NCBI GenBank assembly: GCA_026417735.1
Contig: JAOACR010000017.1
Span: forward strand, 123,619-187,618
Direction of reading: 5' to 3'
DNA: 64,000 nt
DNA from: Kiritimatiellia bacterium
GTDB taxonomy: Bacteria; Verrucomicrobiota; Kiritimatiellia; PWTM01
Below, in pieces: positions 9,470 through 17,855 of this stretch. Numbering within the stretch: the first letter of the stretch is position 1; the number at the start of each line of letters is the position of its first letter. The position numbers were made by a program, and so were the translations under genes. The notes under the pieces are model-generated. The model made no database searches and was not told the DNA's origin. It was given only the letters and a program-made list of their open reading frames with translations.

Positions 9470-9833
9470 AGTCACGCTGATTCTTCTCAATGACCGTGCG
9501 ATCTCGCGCGCCCACGCGCGGTGCTTCGGGGCACCGCAGTCCACCGATGTGATCAGCCAGGCGTACCGCCCCGACGCGATCTCCGCGGAGTGGTGCGGCG
9601 AGATTCTCGTCAACGTCGCGGCCGCGCTCCGCCGCTCGAAGAATCCGGCCGGCGCCAGCCGCGAGCTGGCCCTCTACGTCGCGCACGGCTGCGATCACCT
9701 GACCGGAGGCCGCGACGACACCCCCGCCCGTCGCCGCGCAATGCTCGCCCGCAATCGGCGCGCGCTCAAGGCTGCCCGCGCTGCGGGGCTGTCCCTCCAT
9801 CTGCTCGGTCCGCCGGCCGCTTCCTCCCCATGA
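9342..9833 (+). CDS. ybeY: rRNA maturation endoribonuclease YbeY, with altered zinc motif
   Basis: Single-strand endoribonuclease needed for 16S rRNA 3' processing. About 163 residues; the frame also allows a start at 9327, but the [12 protein letters not shown] start fits the family. The zinc motif reads [12 protein letters not shown] followed by RRAM about seven residues on. The first two histidines of the normal H-G-x-x-H-x-x-G-x-D-H motif are present, while the third ligand position is Asp instead of His. The gene starts inside pgpH (128-base overlap) and ends in an ATGA overlap with recO. Confidence 0.88.
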   Translation: MMPPRIRIANRQPLPIRTALLRQLTAWLMTRAARRSRRRRWAEVTLILLNDRAISRAHARCFGAPQSTDVISQAYRPDAISAEWCGEILVNVAAALRRSKNPAGASRELALYVAHGCDHLTGGRDDTPARRRAMLARNRRALKAARAAGLSLHLLGPPAASSP

Positions 9834-10798
9834 GCGAATTGGTCCGCGACGTTGGCATTCCACTGAAGTTCACGCCCTGGCGGACGACCTCCCGTTACGT
9901 TCACTGGTTCACCCGCACGCACGGTCGGCTCGTCACACTGATTCGCGGCGCGCTGCGGCCCAAGAGCTTCTTCCTCGGCCAGTGCGACATCTTCGCCACC
10001 AGCGACCTGGTCTTCTACCGGCGTGCCGGCGACGCGGTGCACCTCGCGCGCGAGTGCCGCCTCGTTCGTCCCCGGCCCGCCCTGCGCGAACACTGGCGGG
10101 CCGCGATCGCCGCCTCGAGCGCCGCCGAGCTGCTGATGCAGTCACTGCCGCCGCAGGCCCCCCAACCTCGCCTCTTCGATCTCACCTCGGCCTGGCTCGA
10201 TGCGCTGGGCGCTCTTCCTTGCGCACAAACCGCGCTGCTCTGGTTCGAACTTCAGTTCCTCGTGCTGGAAGGGCTCGCTCCGAAAGTCGATCGCTGTACC
10301 AATTGCGGGCAGGCCGAAAGCGCCGCCGAGACCGCGGTGCTCATCCCCGCCGCCGGCGGCTTCGTTTGCGGCCCCTGCCGTCTGCGGCGCTACAGCCGTC
10401 ACGACGCTTCCCCGCTTCCCCCCTCCGCAAGGCTGGCGCTGCACCAGTGGCGTGCCAACGACAGAACGCCCCCGTCAACCCCGCTCTCCCTCCAGGATCT
10501 CGAAGCCCTCGCCGGTGCGCTCGGCGCCTTCCTGCGCCACCACCTCCACGCCCCCCTCCCCGGCCGCGAGCTGGCACTGGAGCTGCTCCGCGAACACGCC
10601 ACGGGCTTCGCAGCCGGCGCGCTCTCTCGTACAATCGCCCTGGCCGGGCGAGTGGCGAAACTGGCAGACGCGCAAGACTTAGGATCTTGTGGAGAAATCC
10701 GTGGGGGTTCGAATCCCCCCTCGCCCACCACAACGCCGAGCGTCCCGTCGTTCCCAACGTCGGCGACCACCGACTCCACACCGGAGACCTCCCGATGA
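9830..10798 (+). CDS. recO: DNA repair protein RecO, frame running through a tRNA gene
   Basis: Mediator that loads RecA on SSB-coated DNA in the RecFOR pathway. N-terminal OB fold ([23 protein letters not shown], in part conserved K/R-G motif), helical C-terminal domain and a four-cysteine zinc site (CTNCGQ near residue 157, CGPC near 184). RecO homology ends around residue 255. There is no stop codon before the tRNA-Leu gene at 10646, so residues 273-322 are encoded by the tRNA and its 3' flank; the frame ends at a TGA that overlaps the uxaE start. The natural C-terminus is therefore uncertain. Confidence 0.9.
   Translation: MSELVRDVGIPLKFTPWRTTSRYVHWFTRTHGRLVTLIRGALRPKSFFLGQCDIFATSDLVFYRRAGDAVHLARECRLVRPRPALREHWRAAIAASSAAELLMQSLPPQAPQPRLFDLTSAWLDALGALPCAQTALLWFELQFLVLEGLAPKVDRCTNCGQAESAAETAVLIPAAGGFVCGPCRLRRYSRHDASPLPPSARLALHQWRANDRTPPSTPLSLQDLEALAGALGAFLRHHLHAPLPGRELALELLREHATGFAAGALSRTIALAGRVAKLADAQDLGSCGEIRGGSNPPSPTTTPSVPSFPTSATTDSTPETSR
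10646..10730 (+). tRNA. tRNA-Leu (anticodon TAG), CCA encoded
   Basis: An 85-base class II tRNA. Acceptor GGGCGAG pairs with CTCGCCC, discriminator A and encoded CCA end at 10730. The anticodon stem-loop is CAAGA-CTTAGGA-TCTTG, giving anticodon UAG, with a long variable arm (TGGAGAAATCC) and the T arm GGGGGTTCGAATCCCCC. It lies on the plus strand inside the recO reading frame and 64 bases before uxaE. Confidence 0.97.
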
Positions 10799-12072
10799 GC
10801 TGCCACCCCCCCGAATATTCCCTGGGCATTGGTGATCGGTTCGGCCAGCAGGGCGAAGCGCAGCTTTCCGCCTTCGTCGCCGCCGCACGCGACGGCATCC
10901 AACTCACCCCCGTCTGGAACAAGTCCCACCGCGAGCACCAGTTGATCGGTTCCGTGCCGGCGGACGTGCGCCGCGAAGCTGACGCGGCCGTCCGCATCCT
11001 GCGCTGGAACGGTCCCTATTTCGTGGACGCCGACCACATCAGCCCCGCCACCGTCAACGCGTTTCTCTCCGCCTGCGACTGGTTCACCGTGGATGTCGCC
11101 GGCGCGATCGGCCGACGCGCGCCGGAGGACGCCCTGAACGCGTTCGAAAACACTTGGCAACCATGGACACGGCGCGCGCTCCCGCTGCCGGGCCGTCCAT
11201 CGCGATGGACACCAGCACAGAACGAGCTGCGTCGCGCCGCAGAAACCTATCTGGATGCGATCCGCGAGGCCGCGGTCACTTGGCATATCATCCGCGAACA
11301 CATCGGTCCGCGAACCGTACGGCTCGAGATTTCCATGGACGAAACCGACCGTCCCCAGTCCCCAGCCGATTGGCTCGTGATTCTGCTCGCGATCGCGCAC
11401 AGCGGCCTGCCGGTCGCCACGCTCGCGCCGCGCTTCCCCGGCGAGTTTCACAAGGGCGTCGACTACGCCGGCGATCCCATCATCTTCGAGCAAACCCTCG
11501 AGCAGTTCATCGAGCTCGTCCGCATCGTCGCTGCCGAGACCCCGCTGCATCCGGCGCTTCGTCTGAGCATCCACTCCGGCAGCGACAAGTTCAGCCTCTA
11601 CCCTTGCATTCGCGCAGTGCTGCAGCGCAGTGGCGCCGGGCTGCACGTGAAGACCGCCGGTACTACCTGGCTCGAGGAAGCCACCGGCCTCGCCGAGGCG
11701 GGCGGCGACGCGTGGGCGCTCATCCGGGACATCTACCGCGCCGCTTGGAACCGGTTCGACTGCCTCGTCGCGCCCTACGCGGCGGTCGTCTCACTTCGCC
11801 GCGAACAGCTGCCCCCGCCGGAGGAGATCGCAACATGGTCCGGTGAACAATTTGCGGCCACGGTCGCCCACAATCCAGCCTCTCCCCGGTATCGGCCGGC
11901 GCTTCGACAGTTCATGCACATCGCATATCCCGAGGCCGCGCGACGCGGTGCCGAGTTTCTTGACGCCCTGCGCGCTCATCGCGATCACATTGGCCAGCGC
12001 GTTCGGGCGAATCTGCTCGACCGCCACATCCGCCCGTTGTTTTCTCCTGCCGGCGCGGCGCTTCCTGCCTGA
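10795..12072 (+). CDS. uxaE: Tagaturonate epimerase (UxaE family)
   Basis: Family that interconverts D-tagaturonate and D-fructuronate in hexuronate catabolism (characterised in Thermotoga). The 425-residue product shows the expected active-site blocks of this TIM-barrel enzyme: [37 protein letters not shown] and [12 protein letters not shown], plus [11 protein letters not shown] near the end. The initial GIGDRFG and DADHISP segments also match. The ATG at 10795 overlaps the recO stop in ATGA and has GGAGA eight bases before it. No uxaA/B/C or kdg genes are nearby, so the role in galacturonate use is from the family only. Confidence 0.87.
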   Translation: MSCHPPEYSLGIGDRFGQQGEAQLSAFVAAARDGIQLTPVWNKSHREHQLIGSVPADVRREADAAVRILRWNGPYFVDADHISPATVNAFLSACDWFTVDVAGAIGRRAPEDALNAFENTWQPWTRRALPLPGRPSRWTPAQNELRRAAETYLDAIREAAVTWHIIREHIGPRTVRLEISMDETDRPQSPADWLVILLAIAHSGLPVATLAPRFPGEFHKGVDYAGDPIIFEQTLEQFIELVRIVAAETPLHPALRLSIHSGSDKFSLYPCIRAVLQRSGAGLHVKTAGTTWLEEATGLAEAGGDAWALIRDIYRAAWNRFDCLVAPYAAVVSLRREQLPPPEEIATWSGEQFAATVAHNPASPRYRPALRQFMHIAYPEAARRGAEFLDALRAHRDHIGQRVRANLLDRHIRPLFSPAGAALPA

Positions 12073-12102
12073 CGTGCGGACCCGGCCGGACAACGCATCG
12101 CT

Positions 12103-12117
12103 GCGGAGCCGCTCCGC
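12103..12117. terminator. Hairpin between convergent uxaE and lipoprotein genes
   Basis: GCGGAG-CCG-CTCCGC is a perfect 6-bp stem with a 3-base loop in the 102-base gap between convergent genes. There is no T tract on either side, so it may act as a weak or Rho-assisted terminator or only stabilise 3' ends. Confidence 0.3.
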
Positions 12118-12174
12118 TCGCCCGCGGCAACCCCTCTCGGCAGGGCACACAGCGAGCGCACCCCGCGCCGCCAG

Positions 12175-12588
12175 CTACGGCACGGGCAATTGGGTCACCG
12201 TCGCCACCCCCTCATAGCGACCGGCTGCATCCTGCACCAACACATAATTGTTGCCGACCGCATCTCCGTTGCGTTCGTACACCGCAGTAAAGCCCCCCGA
12301 GGCGCGGATGCGGCCGAGCGCCGGGTCCGAAACCGACCATCTCAGCGGTATCATCACGGGCGGGCCGGCGATCACCTTGTTCGTGCTGGTCGCGGAGATG
12401 CCCAGGTTCGTCACCGCATTCACCACGGCCTGAAACACCACCGTCTGCCCCGCCGCAGTGAGGTTCGTGGACGAAGGCTCGATCTGAAGCTCCTTGTCCA
12501 CCGGCTCGACCGTCTCGCAACCGAACATCGCCCACACCGCGGCGCCCGCCATCACCGTCAGTACCTGCCAGCGCATCGGGTTCTTCAT
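12175..12588 (-). CDS. Lipoprotein with Ig-like domain, end of the pilus operon
   Basis: A 137-residue lipoprotein: short N-terminus MKNPMRWQVLTVMAGAAV, lipobox AMFGC near residue 20, then a beta-rich domain (QIEPSSTNLTAAGQTVVFQAV, then PLRWSVSDPALGRI and YVLVQDAAGRYEG) resembling a bacterial Ig-like (BIG2-type) fold. The ATG at 12588 has AGGAGC upstream; the frame is open further but that part overlaps the preceding gene. Separated by 25 bases from the Q-S-repeat gene and transcribed with it. Role unknown; perhaps an outer-membrane partner of the pilin-like proteins. Confidence 0.72.
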   Translation of the reverse strand: MKNPMRWQVLTVMAGAAVWAMFGCETVEPVDKELQIEPSSTNLTAAGQTVVFQAVVNAVTNLGISATSTNKVIAGPPVMIPLRWSVSDPALGRIRASGGFTAVYERNGDAVGNNYVLVQDAAGRYEGVATVTQLPVP

Positions 12589-12613
12589 GCTGCTCCTGAG
12601 CCACTGCACCGCC

Positions 12614-13918
12614 TTACAGCTCCCGCCACTGCCGAGGCTGCAGCCGGACGGCCGCATTTGTCTCGAGGCCGGGAACGGCACCTGGAACGATACTGCGATT
12701 GTAGTACAGCGCTACGCTTTGCGAAAGATTCGCGGCAGAACCGGCATAGCAGAGCCCTTGAATGTAAACGGACTGTGAAAGATCGAGCAGCTCCCCGGCG
12801 TAAATGAATCCGGAGGCCTGCGCTGCCTGTTTCATGTCGATAGTGCCGGGCGTCACCAACGCGCACCGGGTCGCGACAATGCTACTCTGTTTCATGTTGA
12901 TCCGGTTGCCCGCGTAAATCACCGCGTTGCTGCCGATCCGGGTGTTCTGGCCCATTTCGAACACCGTCCCGCACACAACTGTCACACCCGGTCCAATCTG
13001 CGCGTTCTGCTGGAGCGAAAAACCGCCACTGACGACCAGCACCCCGCCCGGCGGCGTGCTGGTCAGCATTTTCGACTGCTGCAAGGAGGCGCTGCCCGAC
13101 CAGAAGTTGTTCGTCCCGCCGAGGTTCACGTTACCGCTCCAATTCAGATTGGAGGAATGCCGCACGCTCGTTTGCGCGAGAAGCGCCTGGTACCAGCTCC
13201 AGTCAATCTGTGGAACCTGCGGCTGCACAATGTAGTACGGGTTCGCCGGACTATTGAAGGGATAGGAACCGCCATAAATGGCAGAGGACTGCCTGAGCGA
13301 GATCGTTCCGCCGATGTACGCCTGATCGTACACTACCGCACTCTGGCTCATGTCCAGATTACCGAGGCAGTACAGCGTCTCAAAAATCGCCGCCGACTGC
13401 GACATCGAAAGATTGCCCTGGCAGTATACGTCACCGTAAATGGAGACGCTCTGCGCCAGATTAATTCCGCTGGCCCCCGCAATTAGTGCAAAATCATCCC
13501 AATAATCGAACGTTTCGAGCACAAACTCTTGAGCGAGCCGGCGGCTATGGCGCGTGTATCTGTTGGTTCCCGTCGCGAGCACGAAGTACACGTTGCCCGT
13601 GCGTGCGACGCTCGCGCTTCCCACCGTGAGGCCATTCGTAAACGCAATCAGATTGGGTGAATTGCGAAAGCTCGGGTCCGTGTACAGCCGTGCACGCGCC
13701 TGCGCCAGAGCCGATTCAGCCGCCCAGAAACCCTGAAGCGACTGCATCCGACGCACCGCCTCCGTCCTCGCCGCGCCTGCGCTGGAAATCAATCCTGCTC
13801 CCACCAGTGCAACGACGACGGTCACCCCCATCACCAGCGCCAGCGACGCACCCCGCTTGGGCCTCCGCGAGCGAGCTCGCCTGACCCTCACCGGCTCCAG
13901 CCACCACCACGAGTTCAT
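12614..13918 (-). CDS. PilX-like exported protein with Q-S repeat solenoid, copy 1
   Basis: 434 residues. The N-terminus has a basic stretch then a hydrophobic helix (GASLALVMGVTVVVALVGAG), like PilX/GspK-type minor pilins without the usual G-F-T-L-x-E cut site. After about residue 135 it consists of about eleven repeats of 17-20 residues, each with [L/M]-[S/K/Q/R]-Q-[S/N] at a fixed place (e.g. NLSMSQSAAIF, NLDMSQSAVVY, RINMKQSSIV, TIDMKQAAQA, LLDLSQSVYI) and a following G turn. This periodicity suggests a right-handed beta-solenoid, comparable to bactofilin-like or polymer-forming domains. The ATG at 13918 overlaps the stop of its paralogue (ATGA) and has GGAGGG upstream. Confidence 0.75.
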   Translation of the reverse strand: MNSWWWLEPVRVRRARSRRPKRGASLALVMGVTVVVALVGAGLISSAGAARTEAVRRMQSLQGFWAAESALAQARARLYTDPSFRNSPNLIAFTNGLTVGSASVARTGNVYFVLATGTNRYTRHSRRLAQEFVLETFDYWDDFALIAGASGINLAQSVSIYGDVYCQGNLSMSQSAAIFETLYCLGNLDMSQSAVVYDQAYIGGTISLRQSSAIYGGSYPFNSPANPYYIVQPQVPQIDWSWYQALLAQTSVRHSSNLNWSGNVNLGGTNNFWSGSASLQQSKMLTSTPPGGVLVVSGGFSLQQNAQIGPGVTVVCGTVFEMGQNTRIGSNAVIYAGNRINMKQSSIVATRCALVTPGTIDMKQAAQASGFIYAGELLDLSQSVYIQGLCYAGSAANLSQSVALYYNRSIVPGAVPGLETNAAVRLQPRQWREL

Positions 13919-15195
13919 AGTTCCCTCCATTCCGATGGCGTGATTACAATCGCATTCGTTGTTCGCAGACCCGGCGGCAGCGCCAACGGCAAGGAAGCCG
14001 GGCTATACTGCATCGTCACACCCTGGGACAGCAACGCTCGGCGGCCCGCAAACCCAAGTCCTGTGATCATCGCGCTCTGCGAGACGTCCAGGAGGTCCCC
14101 CGCATAGAGCAATCCCGTAGCCTGCGCGGCCTGCTTCATCTCAATGGTGCCCGGCGTCACCAGCGAGCAACGCGTGGCCACGATGCCACTCTGCTTCATC
14201 TCGATCGCAGAGCCCGCATAGACCAGCGAATTGGGTCCAATGCGCGTATTCTGACCCATCGCGAACACGCCTCCACAGACGATCGTCACCCCGCTCTCGA
14301 TCCGCGCATACTGCTGAAGCTGCAAAGAATTTCGCACCACCAGCACACCGCCGGGCGGCTCACTGTAAATCCGCCGCGAGGCTTTCAGCGACGCGTCGCC
14401 CCGCACAAAAAGCACCCGATTCGACAAGTTGATGTCTTCATTAAAGTTGAGGCCGGAATCCTGGGTGGCCGCCTGCGCCAGGAGCCCCTCGTACCAGCTC
14501 CAATCGATCCGCGGTATCGTCGGCTGCACCAGATAGTAGGGGTTTGCCGGACTGCTGAACGGGTAGGAGCCCCCATAGATGATCGAGGACTGGCCGAGCT
14601 GGATCCGGCCTCCAACAAAAGCCTGGTCATAAATCGCGGCGCTTTGACTCATCGAAAGGTCGCCAAGACAGTACAGACTCTCAAAAACCACCGCCGCCTG
14701 GGCCATGCGCAGGCTGCCCTCACAAAACACGTCACCGTAAATCGCAATGCTCTGACTCAAATCGCACCCGCTCCCACCAACGAACAGCGCGAAATCATCC
14801 CAGTAGTCATACACCTGCATCGTGAACGTTTGCCGCACTCGCCGGCTCAGGCGGGCCACGCCGTTCGTGCCACGGGCGGTCACCGTAAACACCTGGCCGC
14901 TCCGCACCACGGTCGCTTCCGCCGCAACCGGCCCATTCGTCAGCTCGACCGGCGAAGGGTTGTCCCGGTACTCGGCCACACCGTACAGCCGCTGTCGCAC
15001 CAGCGCCAGCGCCGATTCTGCCCCCCAGAAACATTGCAAGGACTGCTGGCGCCGAACGGCCTCGGTCCGCGCCGCAAGTGCGCAGGCCAGTAGGCCCGAA
15101 CCAATGACGCCAAGCACCAGCATCAGTCCCAGCACCACCGGGAGCGCCGCTCCTCGTTGGCTGGCGCGGCCGCCGCTGGCTGCTGCGGCGCTCAT
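13915..15195 (-). CDS. PilX-like exported protein with Q-S repeat solenoid, copy 2
   Basis: 426-residue paralogue of the next gene downstream, collinear along its length: hydrophobic N-terminal helix (AALPVVLGLMLVLGVIGSG), ARTEAVRRQQSLQCFWGAESALA in pieces shared with copy 1, a beta-rich linker domain, YDYWDDFALFVGGSG, and the same series of Q-S repeats (CDLSQSIAIYGDV, SLRMAQAAVVF, DLSMSQSAAIY, RIQLGQSSII, AIEMKQSGIV, TIEMKQAAQA, LLDVSQSAMI). ATG 15195 has GGAGGAT upstream; GTG 15210 is the alternative. Likely a tandem duplication kept for two related surface subunits. The family function is unknown to me. Confidence 0.75.
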   Translation of the reverse strand: MSAAAASGGRASQRGAALPVVLGLMLVLGVIGSGLLACALAARTEAVRRQQSLQCFWGAESALALVRQRLYGVAEYRDNPSPVELTNGPVAAEATVVRSGQVFTVTARGTNGVARLSRRVRQTFTMQVYDYWDDFALFVGGSGCDLSQSIAIYGDVFCEGSLRMAQAAVVFESLYCLGDLSMSQSAAIYDQAFVGGRIQLGQSSIIYGGSYPFSSPANPYYLVQPTIPRIDWSWYEGLLAQAATQDSGLNFNEDINLSNRVLFVRGDASLKASRRIYSEPPGGVLVVRNSLQLQQYARIESGVTIVCGGVFAMGQNTRIGPNSLVYAGSAIEMKQSGIVATRCSLVTPGTIEMKQAAQATGLLYAGDLLDVSQSAMITGLGFAGRRALLSQGVTMQYSPASLPLALPPGLRTTNAIVITPSEWREL

Positions 15196-15212
15196 CGATC
15201 CATCCTCCACGA

Positions 15213-15686
15213 TCAGTTGCGCATCGTGATCGAGTTCGAAATCGACAACGTCTGACTGGCGGCGGTCTGGACGGACAACCGGACCAACAACCGGCTGCCG
15301 TCCAGCGCGACATCGAACGCGACCAGCCGGTCATTGATGAGCGTCTGGTCGTCACCGCTCCGGGACAGATCCGGGTCATACACGAAATCACCGGTCCGGT
15401 TGTCGTAGAACCGGCAGCCCTTCGGACGGAACATGTTGGTGCCGAACGTTACCGATCCGGACCCGAGCGTCACCTCGGAGGGCGACGCGCTCCGGCCGGT
15501 TCGCTGCAAGAGCTCCAGCGCGTAGCTCATGTCCCTCTGGAGGTTCAGCGCCTCATTGCTGCGGCGCAGGGCGGCATAGACGAAGTAGAGGACCGATCCC
15601 AGCGCGATCGCGAGAATACTAGCCGCCACCGCGGTGGCCAGCAGCTCGACCACCGTGAATCCTCTTCGCGCGGACCGCCCGCTCAT
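15213..15686 (-). CDS. Prepilin-type protein (PilW/GspJ-like)
   Basis: 157 residues with a type IV prepilin N-terminus: RRGFTVVELLATAVAASILA, where prepilin peptidase would cut after Gly and methylate Phe, and Glu5 is kept. The rest is a beta-rich domain ending in TLSISNSITMRN. Size and position after a PilV-like gene fit PilW/GspJ minor pilins. The start ATG 15686 overlaps the preceding stop in ATGA. Probably part of a pilus-tip or pseudopilus complex. Confidence 0.82.
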   Translation of the reverse strand: MSGRSARRGFTVVELLATAVAASILAIALGSVLYFVYAALRRSNEALNLQRDMSYALELLQRTGRSASPSEVTLGSGSVTFGTNMFRPKGCRFYDNRTGDFVYDPDLSRSGDDQTLINDRLVAFDVALDGSRLLVRLSVQTAASQTLSISNSITMRN

Positions 15687-16165
15687 GGCGCAAAGTACGC
15701 CCATAGCGTCACACTGTTCGGCTCGTTACGCCGGTACTTCACCACCACCCGCGCTTCCAGCACGTCATAGCTGGGAGCGCCCCCGTCCACATCCACGTAG
15801 CGAACCGTCGTGGTGATCGGGTAGTCGTAACCGAGCATTCGGATCACCTCCCCGGGGTCGGTCAGCGAGTGCTGCCAACCGGTCGGGGTCCGCCGCAGGT
15901 AATAAGTGATGTAGTCCTGGGAAGTGGGCTTGATCGCATCAAAGCCGGCGGATCGCAGCTCTTCGAGCCGGCTGTGTGCGAACTCGATCGCGGTCCGCTG
16001 GTTCCGGGCGATCGCCACCATTCCGCTCGACAGCGCCACAAACGCGCCCGCAGCGATCGCGATCACCGCCAGCAGCAAACTCGCCCAGATCACCTCGACG
16101 AGCGTCGCACCACGCCGGCCAGCCCGCCACCCGCACACCTCACGGCTTGGACGAGCCTGTTTCAT
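15683..16165 (-). CDS. Prepilin-type protein (PilV/GspI-like)
   Basis: 160 residues. The N-terminus has a prepilin-like GATLVEVIWASLLLAVIAIA helix with Glu at +5 after the cut site, then QRTAIEFAHSRLEELRSAGFD and a beta domain. Longer upstream starts exist to 16480 but are the shadow of the PilP-like gene; ATG 16165 is the natural start and lies 25 bases inside that gene. Fits a PilV/GspI minor pilin that nucleates assembly together with the following PilW-like protein. Confidence 0.8.
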   Translation of the reverse strand: MKQARPSREVCGWRAGRRGATLVEVIWASLLLAVIAIAAGAFVALSSGMVAIARNQRTAIEFAHSRLEELRSAGFDAIKPTSQDYITYYLRRTPTGWQHSLTDPGEVIRMLGYDYPITTTVRYVDVDGGAPSYDVLEARVVVKYRRNEPNSVTLWAYFAP

Positions 16166-16700
16166 GCAGACGAAGCTCCACCACCGTCCCGTCCGGCGCC
16201 AGGAGTTCCACCCGGTCCGAGCCGACTCGCTGCAGCAAGTAGCCATCCACGCGCTCCCCTGCCCCGACCGTTCGACCACCCAAAATCGCCAGCGGCTCCC
16301 GTGGGTGCCGCACGATACCCTGCAGCCGCGGCGGACCGGGAGGCATCGACGGCGGTGAGGGTGTTTCCGCAGGGGCATCCGCGGGGCCCACCTCCGCAGA
16401 AGGTGGCGCCAAATTCGGCGCGGGCTCCGGTTCTGGCGCGGGCGCAGGCTGCAAGAATCTGAGCGAATCAAGCATCGCAAGAACGTCGTTCGACGCCTCG
16501 ATCGCCACGCGCCGTTGCTCCAGTTCGCGGACCGCCGACAACACTGCCGCCGCCAGCGAACGATGCTCCGCGAACGGTTCTGCCGGCCGGTGACCGCACC
16601 CGCCGGCCGCCATCAGCAGCGCGCCGAGTTCTACCAACCCTTGGCGAGTCCACCGCCGGAACGCGCCGCGCCCGCACCCTCGGGTTCGAGTCCGTTTCAT
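16140..16700 (-). CDS. PilP/GspC-like lipoprotein
   Basis: 186 residues with a basic start, hydrophobic LVELGALLMAAGGC lipobox (Cys about 35), a coiled region, a long proline/alanine-rich linker (about 85-125) and a C-terminal beta domain (LQGIVRHPREPLAILGGRTV, then GAGERVDGYLLQRVGSDRVE) typical of PilP and of the GspC HR domain. In type IV pilus systems PilP links the inner-membrane PilN/PilO pair to the PilQ secretin; the preceding genes here are PilO- and PilN-like, which supports this role. No secretin gene is in the window. Confidence 0.75.
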   Translation of the reverse strand: MKRTRTRGCGRGAFRRWTRQGLVELGALLMAAGGCGHRPAEPFAEHRSLAAAVLSAVRELEQRRVAIEASNDVLAMLDSLRFLQPAPAPEPEPAPNLAPPSAEVGPADAPAETPSPPSMPPGPPRLQGIVRHPREPLAILGGRTVGAGERVDGYLLQRVGSDRVELLAPDGTVVELRLHETGSSKP

Positions 16701-17212
16701 TTCGGATTGAACGCGTAATGGACCACAAACTCCGCCTGGTACAACGGGTTCGCAGTGGGCTGCAGCGCACTGCAGCCCAGCCGCTCGATCGTCAGCAGGT
16801 TGTTCGGCCGCTCCAGTTCGGCTGCGAAGCGAACAAGAGCGGGGAAAAATCCATCACCACGAACGGTGGCTTGGAGCATCGCACCACCCCCCTTCCCCTC
16901 CTCGATCTGCAGCGAGTTCACGGTGAAGCGCTCCCGCTGCGCGGCCTCCGTCACCACGGCGCTCAGCCGCTCTCGGGCCTCGGTGCTGCTGCGGGCGATG
17001 CGAAACCCATTGGTTATCGTCGCCAGCGCAACGTCGAGCGTCGTGCGCATCTCCGGCATGGTCTCAAAAAACAAGCGTCGCCACACGATATCCTGTTGGC
17101 AGCGGGCACAGTACGCTGCGCCACCCGCCGCAGTTGCCACGATCAACAAGAGCGGACCCGCTCGCCACGCCCACAGGTGCCACCGACTCCGAAAAAACAC
17201 GCTCGAATCCAT
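16697..17212 (-). CDS. PilO-like inner-membrane protein
   Basis: 171 residues: short cytoplasmic start MDSSVFFRSRWH, one membrane helix (AGPLLLIVATAAGGAAY), then a periplasmic coiled-coil and ferredoxin-like domain ending in QAEFVVHYAFNPK. This is the layout of PilO/GspM. The start at 17212 is one base after the stop of the PilN-like gene. Assigned mainly from position between PilN- and PilP-like genes and from topology, as sequence motifs in this family are weak. Confidence 0.68.
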   Translation of the reverse strand: MDSSVFFRSRWHLWAWRAGPLLLIVATAAGGAAYCARCQQDIVWRRLFFETMPEMRTTLDVALATITNGFRIARSSTEARERLSAVVTEAAQRERFTVNSLQIEEGKGGGAMLQATVRGDGFFPALVRFAAELERPNNLLTIERLGCSALQPTANPLYQAEFVVHYAFNPK

Positions 17213-17213
17213 G

Positions 17214-17855
17214 TCAAGACGACTCCATCCCCGGCGCAGTCGCCGCCGAGCCCCGTTCCCGCAAAACCCCGCCAAAGCTCAACACATACTCGAATCCCGT
17301 CGGCCCCCGCGCCCGGCGCGTCCCAATCAATGCAACACTGCGCAAGCGGGCCCTGACCACCGGATTCGCATTCCAAGCCGCGATCAGATCCCCCTCACCT
17401 TGTGCGCTCCTGCGGTCAAATGTCGCCGCAGGCACGGCGACCTCGAAGGAAAGCGATTTTTTCTCACGATCCAACGCCACCATCGTCAGGCGCATCCCCG
17501 GCAACATCGGTTCCGTCAGCGCAATGAACAGCGGTGCAAGGTCCGCTCGCTGTTGTAGAGTCCGCTCGATCGCCGCCAGCTGGGATCGGCAGTGGGACAG
17601 TCCCATGCGCACATCGTCCGCGAACTCCGCGAGCCGGCCAAACTGGGGGTACTGCCGCCGAAACCAGCGCTCCTGCGCATCGAGCACGCGCTGCTGGGCT
17701 CTCAGCCGCAAGACGACGCGAGTTTGCTGGCTGAGGAGCACCACCAGAACCGTCCCCGTAAGCAAGAGATATCCCAGCATCAGATAAAACAGCCGCACAC
17801 GCTCCGCGCGCGACGGCACCTGCCCCCGCAAGAGGTTGATTCTAATGGTCTCCAT
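17214..17855 (-). CDS. PilN-like inner-membrane protein
   Basis: 213 residues with the short conserved N-terminus METIRINLLRGQ (the I-N-L-L motif by which PilN docks on PilM), a membrane helix (FYLMLGYLLLTGTVLVVLL), a coiled-coil segment and a periplasmic alpha/beta domain (MVALDREKKSLSFEVAV). It overlaps the pilM stop by 14 bases. The I-N-L-L motif next to a PilM homologue makes the assignment fairly safe. Confidence 0.8.
   Translation of the reverse strand: METIRINLLRGQVPSRAERVRLFYLMLGYLLLTGTVLVVLLSQQTRVVLRLRAQQRVLDAQERWFRRQYPQFGRLAEFADDVRMGLSHCRSQLAAIERTLQQRADLAPLFIALTEPMLPGMRLTMVALDREKKSLSFEVAVPAATFDRRSAQGEGDLIAAWNANPVVRARLRSVALIGTRRARGPTGFEYVLSFGGVLRERGSAATAPGMESS

Noticed and set aside
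10630..10798. Peptide [16 protein letters not shown] at the RecO end as a conserved protein tail
   Set aside because: It is the translation of the tRNA-Leu gene, a well-known annotation artefact, and is not evidence for a protein domain.
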